A stretch of DNA of 64,000 bases from Scilla litardierei (lineage: Eukaryota; Streptophyta; Magnoliopsida; Asparagales; Asparagaceae): NCBI GenBank assembly GCA_030789695.1, contig CM061133.1, positions 92,231,248 through 92,295,247 of the forward strand. The letters run 5' to 3'. Every line of letters starts with the position of its first letter. Position 1 is the first letter of the stretch. The notes beneath the pieces were generated by a model. The model did no database searches and was not told the origin of the DNA. It worked only from the letters and a program-made list of their open reading frames with translations. Positions 20,736 through 32,136 of the stretch are shown piece by piece. Position numbers and translations under genes: made by a program.

Positions 20736-23155
20736 CTCCATATATCTCCTCGCTAGCGCCTCAGTGGACTGTCCCACTCGGAACGGAATAAAGTGCGCAG
20801 ATTTGGTCAATCGATCTACGATCACCCAAATCGCGTCATTCTGATTCGGACTCTGAGGTAGTCCAGTCACGAAATCCATAGTGATGTGCTGCCACTTCCA
20901 CTCCGGAATCGGAAGTGGTTGTAGCAACCCGGCCGAACGCTGATGCTTCGCCTTCACTTGCTGGCAAACCAAGCACTTGGCTACACTCCGAGCCACGCTC
21001 CTCTTTATACCATGCCACCAATAAATCAGACGAAGATCCTGGTACATCTTGGTGCCACCAGGATGCACAGAATACGGCGAACTGTGTGCCTCCACCATCA
21101 GCTCCTCTCTGATATCCCCAGCAGGCACACACAACCTGGCTCCAAACCTCAGCGAGCCATCCTCATGAATCAAAAAGTCAGTCCGCAGACCGGCTTCCAC
21201 CTGCTCCCGAATCCTCACCAGCTTCGGATCCTCGGCCTGGCCAGCCTTAATCCGATCCACGATCGTCGACTGTACCTGCATGTACATCAACGACGAAGCC
21301 TCTCCAGGAAGAACAATCTCCACACCAGACTCGCAAAAATCCTGCTGCAATCTCCACTACGAGGTCAAAATCATCACCGCTGGAAGCCTACTCAAAGCAT
21401 CCGGAACCACATTCACCTTGCCAGGGTGAAACTGCAAATCAATATCATAATCCGCCATAAGCTCCAACCATCGACGCTGTCGCATGTTAAGCTCCTTCTG
21501 AGTGAAAATATACTTCAAGCTTTTGTGATCGGTGAAAATCTTCACTTTCTCACTCAGCAAGAAGTGCCTCCAAATCTTAAGAGCAAACACAACGGCAGCC
21601 AACTCCAAATCATGCGTCGGGTAATTCTTCTCATGAACCTTAAGCTGACGAGACGCATACGCCACAACATGCCCGTGCTGATGCAACACACAACCGAGAC
21701 CCTTGCCAGAAGCATCACAAAAGATCTCAAATCCACCGCTGCGATCAGGCACAACAAGAATAGGGGCAGTCGTCAACCTCTCCTTCAGAACACCAAAAGC
21801 ACCCTCACAATCACCCGACCAAACAAAAGCAACATCCTTTCGCGTCAACCTGGTCATCGGCTCAGCAATACGGGAAAAGTCCTTAATGAATCGCCGATAA
21901 TAACCAGCAAGTCCAAGAAAACTCCGAATCTCAGACGCTGACGACGGAACAGGCCACTCCCTGATGGCCCGAATCTTCTCAGGATCCACTGAAATACCAT
22001 CTCCAGTCACCACATGCCCGAGAAAAGCAACTCGATCCAGCCAAAACTCGCACTTCGAAAACTTAGCATACAAACGATGCTTCCTCAAAATCTCCAACAC
22101 CGTCCTTAAGTGCGAGGCATGCTCTTCCTCTGACTTTGAATAGATCAGAATGTCGTCAATGAAGATAACGACAAACTTATCCAAAAAGTCGTAGAAAATC
22201 AGGTTCATCAGATTCATGAAAACTGCAGGCGCGTTAGTTACGCCAAAAGGCATAACCACGAACTCATAGTGTCCATACTTCGTCCTGAACGCTGTCTTCG
22301 GAACATCTCCCTTCTTCACCTTCAACTGATGGTAACCACTCCTCAAATCCAATTTAGAAAACACCCTCGAACCTCCAAGCTGATCAAAAATATCATCGAT
22401 GCGAGGCAACGGGTATTTATTCTTAATGGTCACCGCATTCAACTCCCGATAGTCCACGCACATGCGACGCGAACCATCCTTCTTCTTAACCAACAACACC
22501 GGTGCTCCCCACGGAGACACACTAGGATTAATATAACCCTTCTGCAAAAGCTCATCCAACTGCTTCCGCAACTCTTCCAACTCTGCAGGTGCCATACGAT
22601 ACGGCGCCTTCGAAATCGGCTGCGCACCTGGAACAAGATCGATAGAAAATTCCAAAGCCCGATCAGGCGGCAAACCAGACATCTCCTCGGGGAAGACGTC
22701 GCCAAAATCTCGCACCACAGCTGGCCACTCCAGCTCCATCTGCATAGCCACAGCCTCCACCGGCATGGCCCGAAATCTGACAGGACCAAGCGAACTGCTA
22801 CCACGACTGAACTCAAATACTGGATGTCCGGGAATCTCGAACACCACCTTCTTCCTCCTGCAGTCAATCGTAGCATAGAAGCTCGCCAGCCAATCCATCC
22901 CAAGAACTGCATCATAGTTGATGATGTCGTGGATAATGAAATCAGCGAAAAGCTCATGTCCACAGACCACCAACGAGCAAGAATTGCAACCACGATGCAC
23001 CGAGACCACACCATTCCCTGTAACGATATTCCAACTCTTGGGGAGAGGGGACGTCGACAAGGAATGCCTCTCCACGAAGCTCCGAGAAATAATGCACATC
23101 GATGCACCAGAGTCAAAGAGGACTCGTGCAGGAAATGTGCACACCAAAATCACAC
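20736..23155 (-). pseudogene. pol: Tekay protease, RT, RNase H and integrase start (second exon)
   Basis: Protease active site FDSGAS lies near the start. RT has [14 protein letters not shown], a PLPRIDD block and the catalytic FIDDILIYS (about 22135-22165). RNase H has CDASGKGLG, the [13 protein letters not shown]lu, FTDHKSLKY and PDALSRL, all catalytic residues present. The integrase zinc-binding HPGG...CLVCQQ and the first core Asp (ITMDFVTGLP) follow. One in-frame TAG at 21357-21359 lies between RNase H and integrase. The frame is the same on both sides, and a CAG to TAG change would explain it. The final residues before the 73-bp gap are ALARRYME. Confidence 0.92.
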
Positions 23156-23269
23156 CTAATCAATCAATTAACAATCAAACCCTAGTCTAGCAAACAAGCA
23201 AGTTCAAGCAAACAATATAATCTAGCAATCAAGACCAAATAGGAAAGTAATAGCTTGAATGAGGATTAC
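23156..23269 (-). other. Intron-like interval between Tekay gag and protease (114 bp)
   Basis: The minus strand starts GTAATCCTC and ends TGATTGATTAG, is AT/T-rich and has in-frame stops. Removing it keeps the frame and joins the VIAG end of gag to the [15 protein letters not shown] protease block, which are contiguous in related chromoviruses. Confidence 0.75.
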
Positions 23270-24401
23270 CTGCGATAACCTCATCCACAGCCTCGCTCTC
23301 CGCAGCGGTCATCAGAAAAGCCTGCCTCCTCGGCGGAGCAGCCTGCTGAAAAGCCTGCCTCTGCGGAACAAGAGCTGCTCCACGTCCAGCAGGAACAGAC
23401 GCTCGCTGCTGCAACGGCTGGGCAGCAATAGGTGCCTTCCAAGGCTGCTTCAACCTCGGGCACTCCCTGAGAGCATGGGCGGGATCTCCGCAGGCGATAC
23501 ATTACCCCAAGAACCTCCTACACGATTCCTTGACATGGCCCTCCTTGCCACAAAAATGGCAAGTCCTCCGAGAAGGCCCTACTGGCCTCTTAAACTGAAC
23601 AGGCTGGTTCGGCCTGAATCCAGGCCTAACCACAGCTCTCGCCTGTTCCACAGGCCTCTTCCCAGCACCAACCACAGACCCTCTCCTCTGGTTCACGAGC
23701 AGCTCCTGCCTCTTGGCAGCTACCAGAACCTTCTGATAAGATTCCCGGTCAGAGGAGGTCACAAAACTCTGGAGCTCCGAAGCAAGCCCCTGCAGGAACC
23801 TCTGAGCTCTCTCCTCAGCGTCCTGCACCATCTTTGGTGCAAACCGACTCAGCCTCATGAACTCTTGGTGATACATGTCCACCGACGAGTTCCCCGGCTT
23901 CAAATCGATAAAACGCTGCAGCATCTCCTCCTTGGCAGCCTTCGGGAAGAACTCACCCTCAAATCTGGCTTTGAAGGTAGCCCAAGCTATCAGCTCCACC
24001 AACAACTTCTCTTCTGCATCCCACCAATTCCTGGCGTTATCCTTCAGCTGCCTCTTCGCCAAATCAACCCATCCAGCCGGGGTGATCTTGGCCATCTTCA
24101 GATTGTCCTCGACGTTCCGAATCCACTCATCGGCAGCCAGAGGACCCTCAGAACCATCAAAATATGCGGGACCCAGCTCCCGAAATTGCTTCGCTCCTGG
24201 CTCAGAGCGAGGAACATCCGGAAGAGCCCGGGCAGCTCGAGCAGGTGGAGCATTCTGGACTTGCAGAAGCACGCCCTGCTGCACTTGCATCATCTGCAAC
24301 ATCATCCGCATCATCTCACCGTTGGTGGGTTCCCGCTCAGGCTCCTCATCATGAGGGAGCGCACCACTGCCCCCACCACGGGTGAAACGCCTTCCTGCCA
24401 T
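23270..24401 (-). pseudogene. gag: Tekay Gag with two zinc knuckles (first exon)
   Basis: Starts at ATG 24401 (MAGRRFTRGGG), about 145 bases inside the 5' LTR. The capsid-like region carries FDGSEGPLAADEWI and the SVDMYHQEFMRLSRF block. The first zinc knuckle CHFCGKEGHVKESC is followed by TAA at 23502-23504. The same frame continues with a second knuckle CIACGDPAHALREC and an Ala/Gln-rich tail to AAESEAVDEVIAG. The stop is most simply a CAA to TAA change. Gag assembles the particle and binds RNA. Confidence 0.9.
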
Positions 24402-24546
24402 CTAATGACACGGAAAACAAATCAGATTAGACTCATAGCTTATGACTCGAACGTCGAACTTAGTTTATTGGACATTCTAATGTTATTATCGCTATTCCAA
24501 AAATCGCAGTTACAGAAGGAGACCTGCATGGGCCACCACTAAAACC
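24402..24546 (-). other. Leader between Tekay 5' LTR and gag
   Basis: The sequence following the 5' LTR on the minus strand begins GGTTTTAGTGGTGGCCC. It does not match the initiator-Met primer site that many plant chromoviruses use, and I could not assign another tRNA. Confidence 0.5.
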
Positions 24547-27037
24547 TGTCACGACCCGCTTCCCTAAAATGGAGGCGAGACGTGAAAAGGTCCGCACGAG
24601 AGTGGAGCTGTGAAGCCCCAAACCCGATAAGCGTCCACAAATACATAAACAGGTCCCTGTAACCACAACAGAATAACAATAATAACACAAGGAGAGACTG
24701 AAATAAAATTCCACATCTCACAAAATGTCCAACATCAAAAATAAGTCCAACATCCAGAAAAGCCACCAGGCTAAAAGAAAAGAGTCTAAAGGCCCAGAAC
24801 AAGGCCAACAAAAGAATACGACATAACAAAGTATAGGTGCTACGCACCGATAACAAAACAACTTTCTAACAAAAGTAAAACACACGAAGACACTAGGACT
24901 GGTCCCCAGTGTCCACGTACTCCCCGTCAAACACAAGCTCGGGCTCGGCGTCAGCAAACACCTCGTCCTCAACAAGGTACTCAGGCTCAGGATCTAACAT
25001 GTGTCACCCAAAAGAGTAAAAGGGCACATGTCAGCAAGTCGAAAAGACTTGTGCAAGGAAACTGAAAGTAAGGCAACTAGCAACCTAGCAGTTATAGTAT
25101 TAAGTAATGACATGGCAGTTAAGCATGATGCAACAGTTTAAAAAAGAGAGGCAAGCATGCACAATGTAGCAAAAGCTACCAAATCACTAATCACTTATCA
25201 TTTAACACTTATCACTTATCACTTATCACTTATCACTTAGTGCATAGAGAGTCCACCTGCTGGCCAGCTCGTGGCTCAGGCCGCTTATCTCTACCACTAT
25301 TAATCACTTGTCACTGGTAAACACTTAGTACATAGAGAGTCCACCTGCTGGCCAGCTCGTGGCTCAGGCCGCTTATCTCTATCACTATTAATCACTTGTG
25401 CACTAGAGAGTCCACCTGCTGGCCGGAGTGGCGGATCAGGCCAACTCGGGGCTTAGGCCGCTTATCTCTTACCACACCCATATGTGTCGAGCGTTGGGGT
25501 TTCCAACTCACTAAGCTCGCTTCTGGAACACGAGCCAGGAATATAATATTGTAGCGTGCGCTACGCAATCACGATGAATAATCACTATGCAAAGACATGA
25601 ACAGATATTTGCGTACCGTTAATTTAAATTAAACGTGACAGGCAAAATGCAATGACATGGCAATTAAATTGCGTACCGTTAATGGAAGGTAAACATGACA
25701 TGGTAATTGTGCAACATGCTAAATGTCGGAACTAGCTTCGTTGTCAAGCTAGTTCCCCAATTTGCGCCTAGGCGAGTATCATTTCGTCGCCTAGCCTCTT
25801 TTACGCCTACAACAAGCAAATGGCCTAAAACATGGCCTAAACCCTAAGTGGCAAGTTTCACTTGCCTAGCACCGGGGATGGCGACTACTTCGTCACACGG
25901 ATGCTATCTACGGGGAAATCGCTGTTAAGGGGGAAACAAACATCAAACACATGAAATTAATTAGGGCTTTTATAAAAATATAAATAGGTTGAGAAACCAA
26001 CGGTAGATCGATTTCTTACCGAGAGGAGATGGAAGAAACACTCCGGGGAACCCTAGGATCAGATCTGGAAGCGAATGGAGAAGTTTGGGGAAACTAGGGT
26101 TTTGGGGGATTTGGGGATTTTGATGGGTTTTGATGGAGATTTGGGGAAGATGAGGGGTAGATGGAGTGAAGGGATGGATTGGATGATGATTCTAGGGCTT
26201 GGAATGGAGAAATGGAGCTTGGAGGAAGATGGGGGCTGAAGGGGGAAGTTTTTAGGGTTTTGGGTCGTGTTGGAGAAGAAGAAGTCGAATGGGTTGGGTT
26301 TAAATAGGCTAGGCTGGCGGCTGCCCAGAAATTAGGGTTTTAACACTGGTTAGTCGGTCAAAGAGCAACCACTGACCGACTAGTTTGGCAACTAGTCGGT
26401 CGGTCGACCAACGCAGACCGACTAAGTGTAAACAGTAACTCCTGAACGAAAATAGGATTCTAGAGTTAGTCGGTCCATGAACAAGTACTGACCGACTAGT
26501 TTAGCATCTAGTCGGTCGATGAACGTTCTTAGACCGACTAAGAGTAAACAGTAACTGATACAAAAATAATTTGATGAGTTAGTCGGTTCAAAAAGCATTG
26601 CTGACCGACTAGTTTGCAACCTAGTCGGTCAACCAACGTTCTTAGACCGACTAACGATAAACAGTAACTCCTGAGAAATTTAGAAAGCTAACTAGTCGGT
26701 CCAAGAAGGATTGCCGACCGACTGGATCGTCATCTAGTCGGTCGGTGGCCCTTCTTAGTCCGGCTAATGAGCACAGAAAAGTACCGATACGGAGCGCGGG
26801 GCCCCGGGATCGATTCCTAAGACTCCTAGGCTTGATCTAATAGTTAGATACGACCGTTATGAAGCCCGTCACGAGTGACAAACTTCGAAATCGACAATCC
26901 TAAGAAAGAAGCGAGAAAATACGACGAATCGATCGAAAATGAAAACTACGGAGACGAAAACCACACAAGAGGAGAAAATCCACTAAAACATATATTATAT
27001 TATAATAAATCCAAATACATGAAAAGCAGTCGTTACA
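24547..27037 (-). repeat. 5' LTR of Tekay-type element
   Basis: 2491 bp, partner of 17224-19715 with the same internal layout: TAGTCGGTC modules at 26346-26766, TATTTAAA TATA (about 26299-26306, minus), hairpin repeats at 25238-25470. Near-identity to the 3' LTR by eye. Confidence 0.93.
26346..26766. promoter_or_regulatory. Four TAGTCGGTC modules in Tekay LTR (5' copy)
   Basis: Same four modules as in the 3' LTR, upstream of the TATA box that would drive the full-length transcript. Confidence 0.7.
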
Positions 27038-27042
27038 CCGGA
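27038..27042. other. Target site duplication CCGGA (right)
   Basis: Right copy of the 5-bp duplication flanking the Tekay-type element. Confidence 0.95.
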
Positions 27043-27637
27043 CATCTGTTTTGCCATTGGAATGGTAAGTCGTTACCAATCCAATCCAGGGCAAGTACAC
27101 TGGAAAGCGATTAAAAGGATATTGCGGTACCTCAAAGGAACTGCAGACTATGCTTTATGCAATTAAGGAGATGACTTGAGGCTCGAAGGCTACACTGATG
27201 CTGATTGGGCGGTTGATCTCGATGAGCGAGGATCGACCTCAGGATATGTTTTTTTACTTGGATCTGGTGCAATATCCTGGAGTAGCAAGAAACAATCCTG
27301 CATCGCACTTTCAACTATGGAAGCCGAGTTCGTAGCATTTAGCATGGCAGTCCAAGAGGCTGTTTGGCTTAGGAAGTTCTTAGACAGGCTAATTGATGCA
27401 AGTGACTTAGGTGTTCTACCTATACACAGCGACAGTCAAGCATCTATAGCCTATGTCAAAGATCCTAAATTTCACTGTAAGACCAAACACATACATATAC
27501 GCTACAAATTTGCAAAAGACTATGATAAGACTAAGAAGGTAGTCATAAGGTACATGTCTACGCATGAGATGATAGCGGATCCGCTTGATCCCCAGAGATG
27601 TGTTTTACAAACACTTATCATCTCAAGGATTGCGTAA
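27043..27637 (+). pseudogene. pol: Copia RNase H, 3' end of X copy B pol
   Basis: Resumes the RT frame at CFAIGM and continues through HWKAIKRILRYLKGTADY. RNase H follows: EGYTDADWAVD, STSGYVFLLG, ALSTMEAEFVA, IHSDSQASI and HIHIRYKFAKD, with acidic catalytic residues present. An in-frame TAA near 27163-27165 lies just before RLEGYTDADW. The C-terminus diverges after MIADPLD, where a TKP motif is usual, and stops at 27635-27637. Confidence 0.85.
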
Positions 27638-28492
27638 GAGCTGAGTTGTACTAATGTAATTTCCCATGTCTGTAAATGATCAAATTTAATAAAAGAATAA
27701 GTTCTTTTCAACATTGCATATGAATTTTTTAAGAAATGTTTGTGTACATTTTTTTTGAAATCTCAGCTATACTTTCTAGTATGTCGGACAGATTAAGGTT
27801 GGCTCTCTCACATGAGCAACCGCCTTTATTCTATCAGACGGATAAAATAAAGATGAGACCTGTTTAAAGTCAAAATTGTCAGACGGACGATTTAGAGTCA
27901 TGACTTAAACAAAATGGTCGTATGAAAGATCTGCATCATATGGATGCTTTCAAAAGATCTAAGAGGATTTTTTTTCATATCTGTCTTATGCAGGATGTGG
28001 GTCCAGAAGATTATTTGAGTAGTAAAAGGGACTCAAAGTCAGACATTGTGGTGTCTGGTTATCATCCTTACAACATCATTAAGACATACGCTCCCTAGGA
28101 AAGGAGTGATGTTGTAATACGTATTCATACTACGTATGTATTTTGACCATTGGGTTAGAATAGTAATTGTGTTTACTATTATGTGAGACCCAAAGACCAC
28201 ATGGGTCTTAACTTATTACCCTTATGGACTCTAATTGGTTCCTTTAGATTTGACTGGGTGATTGATATCTTAGCATGTTGCTTATGGACTATGGTCATTT
28301 CAGTCCGTCGGGGCATGTTAGAAAAGCAAGTCAAGTCAAGATCGAAAGGATCGCAAGAAGAGGAAGATTGATTTCATATTCACATTTGGACTTTAGAGAT
28401 TCAAAGCTGGCCAGCCAATTGTAATCCAGATGGGATTCAATTGTTGAATATAAAGTATAAGAAATGTGAAGAAATAATCTAGGGTAAAGCAT
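27638..28492 (+). other. 3' noncoding part of X copy B
   Basis: AT-rich sequence without coding signal. AGGAAAGGAGTGA at about 28097-28109 followed by TGTTGTAATACG could be a polypurine tract and the start of an LTR. However, the following sequence does not match the X LTR at 11364, so the end of this element is unresolved. Confidence 0.45.
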
Positions 28493-28787
28493 TGATCACT
28501 CCATATTTTACACCATTTTCCCGCATGTTTGCATGCCATTTAGATCGCTCAAATCATGTTTTTCACGATATATCGACGATATTGCGATACTTTTCATGAT
28601 TTGTTGTTTTTGTCGTATTTCAGGTGATTTGGAGCGATTTGGAGTGATCCCGAGATACGCCTACTCCAGAGTGTCACCGACGACCTCCCCGAGGGGTATT
28701 TTGCCATTGGAGAGGAGCGGAAGAAGAAAGAACGTCGCAGGAGCGACGAGGAGGCAAAAACAAGCTGACATGGCATTTTTGGTGTCT

Positions 28788-29170
28788 CACTCGGCCGAGT
28801 GAAGGAGTCACTCGGCCGACCAGTGAGACCCCGCTCGGCCGGCCAGATCGGACACGCATCATATGTGCACTCGGCCGAGCATCGGAAGCCACATCGGCCG
28901 AGTGACGAGACTCCGTCCGCCTGAGTGGCATTCAGACGACGCCCATCCAAAAGAGCCAACTTACTGTTATTCGTCTGCCTGAGCTTCAGAAGACCAACTC
29001 GGCCGAGTGGAAAATGCCTACCGCCCGAGTGTATAGAAGCCATCGGCCGAGTGACTACAACTCACTCGGCCGAGCGACCCCCGAAGAGAAGACCCCCGAA
29101 GGCCCAGACTTACTGGAAATTTTCAGGGATTCTTACTCGGCCGAGCGACTTTTGTCACTCGGCCGAGTGC
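28788..29170. promoter_or_regulatory. CACTCGGCCGAGTG palindrome array in Athila LTR
   Basis: About ten complete or partial copies of the 14-bp palindrome CACTCGGCCGAGTG, ending about 85 bp before the TATA box. The same word array recurs at 34693-35030. Confidence 0.75.
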
Positions 29171-29253
29171 GACGCGCTGCCTGTAGCGAAAATTGCGATT
29201 TTCAGGCTGCGCAGGGGCATTTTGGTCAGAGTTTTTTGGACGATTTTGTGGGG

Positions 29254-29260
29254 TATTTAA
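29254..29260 (+). promoter_or_regulatory. TATA box of Athila LTR
   Basis: GGGTATTTAACCCC lies just after the palindrome array and before an AT-rich leader. It is the best TATA candidate in the LTR. Confidence 0.6.
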
Positions 29261-29648
29261 CCCCAGTTTTGACCTAGGTTAGGGAGCTTTTTCTCTTTAC
29301 TTTTTGCAGCTTTTTAGATTAAACTTTTTAGCTTTAGATTATTATGATTGGAGAGGAGAGAAAGGATTATTTTTGTTGGATTCTTGGAGAACTCTATTGG
29401 TTTGTCTCTCTCTCCTTTAAAAATACTATTTTTATTGCTTATTTGAATATTGTGATGAATTCTCTTGTTATTTCCATTGATTATTTTTGTATTTGTGCCA
29501 TGAATTGTGAGTAGTCCTTACGTCTTGGGGCGTAGGGATGAACCATACGAGACCAATTTCTGATTTGTGATGATTTGGTAGAAATACTGCTAGAATTTCT
29601 ATTAGGGTTAGTTTGGGATCGATTTAACACGGATAGCTAGGTGTTCAT

Positions 29649-29953
29649 ATCGATTGGGATTTGCAAGAGATTGGATCCTAATTCGATAGGAAACCCTAGA
29701 AATCCGAATTGGGTTGAAATTGAGTTTCCGTAGTATCGGTTTGCAAGAGATTGGACCGATACTTGGGTTCTCGGTTGCAATTCCGTGCCGATACCCGTAT
29801 GCAAGAGATTGGACGGGTAGGAACTATCCCAACTGGTCGCGGACCGAGTTTGCACGAGAGTGGGCTAGGGACGCGATTGAACGATGATGTTGATCCTAAT
29901 GCTAGCTTGCCTAGGCTAGGGTTTGCAAGAGATTGGACCCAAACCTAGGTTAG
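29649..29953 (+). repeat. Five stem-loops with a common 14-nt loop
   Basis: Loops at 29661-29674, 29741-29754, 29799-29812, 29850-29863 and 29923-29936 read TTGCAAGAGATTGG or close variants. Flanking arms differ between units yet pair within each. Unit 2 arms AGTATCGGT/ACCGATACT are perfect over 9 bp, and unit 3 arms TACCCGT/ACGGGTA are perfect over 7. Unit 5 pairs over 13 bp with two mismatches and unit 1 over about 12 with one bulge. Unit 4 is decayed. They lie in the transcribed leader. Confidence 0.8.
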
Positions 29954-30324
29954 CTATAGACCGGCAACAGCGCGAGAGTGTGAGCTAGTTTTACATTCAG
30001 TTGCAACTAGTTCATCCGAATTTCTACCCTAGCAATGGTGACACCAATGAATCACGTTGACGAGATACGGTGAGTAGCGGGGATTCCCCATTCCCTAGGC
30101 GTCCTTTATTTGATTTGATATCTCCATATTTTGTCTAACGATTGTGACAGGATCGCCAAAAGGCAAATTCCCTCTTTTCTGTTCTTAATAGCCAGGTTGT
30201 TCGGAGAAGACACCGTCATTCGTCCTCCCTGTGTTCGATAACCCGCTCGCCGCTACACCGTGCGCTTGCGGTAAAACTACACGGTCGCTCTTTTTGGGTG
30301 TACGCCCGGAAGCGATCAAGTTTT

Positions 30325-30342
30325 TGGCGCCGTTGCCGGGGA
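30325..30342 (+). other. Primer binding site, Asp tRNA type
   Basis: TGGCGCCGTTGCCGGGGA is complementary to the 3' end of plant tRNA-Asp including CCA, the primer used by Athila-group elements. Confidence 0.9.
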
Positions 30343-30483
30343 GTACATCTTGACGGTGTTCGGCATCGACCACCCGGTTATTTTTCTTTCTTTCTTTATG
30401 TTCTTCTACATCCTGTTCTAACTCTGTTTGCAGCCCTATTTGCATATCCTCCCCGTATTTTGCATAAGATCTTAACAGGGAGA

Positions 30484-32136
30484 ATGGAGGATGCAATGTC
30501 GACAACAGAACTCAGTCAGGGAGATTATGACTCCTTCACAGACCTCCTTAAGGAACTTGTCGATGAGGTCCATGCCACAGGAGCATTTGCTATCGATATC
30601 AAGGACCCCGACGAACAAATGTTTGCTAGTTTTGTGATGGATCACGTCTCCCCGGATGGGACTATCGGGGGCAATGTCAGAGTTGATGTGATAGACGACA
30701 AGTTATACTTCGAAGATGGCAGAGCAATTGTCGAAGAGCACTATACACCCGAAGAATCTTTCGAGCAAACCGATGATCAGGGAGTTACACTCTATGACAC
30801 TCACTCCTGCATTTATGAATCGTCTGATGTGTTTCTTGACTCCAGCAACGAACCGGAGCAGAATGAAGGTATCGACGATGCTAGCACAAAATCGGAGAGC
30901 GCCTATTTCGATGCATCGTCCTCACTAAGTAGTGAGTCTGAGTCTTCGCATGAGAGCACGCCGCCTGAACATGAGCTAAACTCGGATGACAAGGAAGACG
31001 CCAAACTCATGCGAGCTGATGAAGAAGAAAGAGCGGCACCTCTTGAGGTTGAACTTAAACAATTACCACCGAATCTAAGGTATGCCTTTTTGGGTAATAA
31101 ATTAACTTTTTCGGTGATAGTCAACTCCCACCTCACGCAAGATCAACTTGAAAAACTCCTAGACGTCCTTAGGAGTCACAAGGATGTCCTTGGCTACACT
31201 ATCTCAGATCTAAAAGGGATAAGTCCTAGGCTTTGCACACATAGGATCCATTTGGAGGATACCGACGCCACCTCCATAGAGCCTCAAAGGCGGTTAAACC
31301 CAAACATGAAGGAGGTGGTTAAAAAGGAAATCCTAAAATTGCTTGACGCCGGTATTATTTATCCTATCTTTGACAGTAGATGGGTTAGCCCTGTTCACGT
31401 CGTCCCCAAGAAAGGGGGGATGACAGTTATAAAAAATGATAAAGGAGAGCCCATTTCTACACGCACCGTCACGGGATGGAGAATGTGCATTGATTATAGG
31501 AAACTAAATAAGGCGACCCGAAAGGACCATTACCCATTGCCCTTCATTGATCAAATGCTTGAGCGCCTAGCCAAACATAAATACTTTTGTTATCTAGATG
31601 GGTATTCGGTATTCTTCCAAATCCCTTTGCACGAAGATGACCAAGAAAAGACCACTTTTACTTGTCCCTATGGGACCTATGCCTACCGTAGGATGCCGTT
31701 TGGTCTTTGTAATGCTCCCGCCACCTTTCAGAGGTGTATGACATCCATATTTTCCGATTATATTGAAAATATTATGGAAGTTTTTATGGATGATTTTTCG
31801 GTTTATGGAAGTGAGTTTGACTCTTATTTGGCCAATCTCGCTAAAGTCCTTAAAAGGTGCCAACAAAACAATCTCACTCTAAATTGGGAGAAGTGTCACT
31901 TCATGGTCACGGAAGGTATAGTTCTCGGGCACCTTGTCTCTTCGAGAGGAATTGAGGTAGATAAAGCAAAGATTGAGGTAATCGAGAAACTCCCTCCTCC
32001 TATTAATGTCAAGGGCATTAGAGGCTTTCTTGGTCATGTGGGGTTTTACCGCCGCTTCATCAAGGATTTTGCCTTGATTGCCCGACCTCTTACATCCTTG
32101 CTTGCTAAAGATACTCCTTTTATTTTTTTCAGATGA
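30484..32136 (+). pseudogene. pol: Athila-like pol: novel N-terminus plus reverse transcriptase
   Basis: ATG 30484 (MEDAMSTTELSQGDYD) is the first Met in the frame with good coding character, only about 140 bases past the primer site. Residues 1-180 are acidic and Ser-rich without zinc knuckle or DSG/DTG protease motif. RT linker and RT follow: LKQLPPNLRYAFLG, WVSPVHVVPKKGG, DHYPLPFIDQMLERL, MPFGLCNAPATFQRCM and the catalytic FMDDFSVYG (31783-31809). A shift in a T run at 32121-32128 ends the frame at 32136. Reverse transcriptase is the enzyme that copies element RNA to DNA. Confidence 0.88.

Larger units (their letters stand above)
17224..27037 (-). mobile_element. Tekay/Del-type chromovirus (Ty3/gypsy), complete
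   Basis: A 9.8-kb element read right to left: 5' LTR (24547-27037), gag with two zinc knuckles, protease, RT, RNase H, integrase with C-terminal chromodomain, polypurine tract, 3' LTR (17224-19715). The two LTRs look nearly identical, with only scattered substitutions (for example 17524 versus 24844), so insertion is recent relative to its host. Two nonsense codons, one frameshift and two intron-like intervals interrupt gag-pol. It lies antisense within the RT gene of X copy B. Confidence 0.93.
11364..28492 (+). mobile_element. Copia family X, copy B (interrupted, 3' LTR not seen)
   Basis: LTR 11364-11914, primer site at 11915, long GGCC-rich leader, gag-pol from 13728, RNase H at 27043-27637, then noncoding sequence to 28492 where the Athila-like element begins. 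It was inserted into the 3' ORF of the base copia element. A Tekay-type element (17224-27037) splits its RT. No second copy of the X LTR is seen before 28493, so the 3' LTR should lie beyond the window if the Athila-like element inserted here. An alternative is that leader and gag-pol belong to two elements joined near 13100-13660. Confidence 0.65.
28493..30318 (+). repeat. 5' LTR of Athila-like element
   Basis: Starts TGATCACTCC and ends GAAGCGATCA, giving TGATC/GATCA termini, and stops 6 bases before the primer site. About 1826 bp. Contents in order: palindromes (28788-29170), TATA (29254), then five stem-loops with a shared loop (29649-29953). The 3' partner is outside the window, so the 5' boundary rests on terminal bases only. 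Confidence 0.75.

Noticed and set aside
20943..24542. Plus-strand ORFs of 332, 296 and 427 codons
   Set aside because: Antisense to the Tekay gag-pol, which has all expected domains on the minus strand. The plus-strand products are compositional shadows.
28097..28492. 3' LTR of X copy B starting TGTTGTAATACG
   Set aside because: No matching sequence at the 5' end of X (11364-11914). Left as unresolved 3' sequence.
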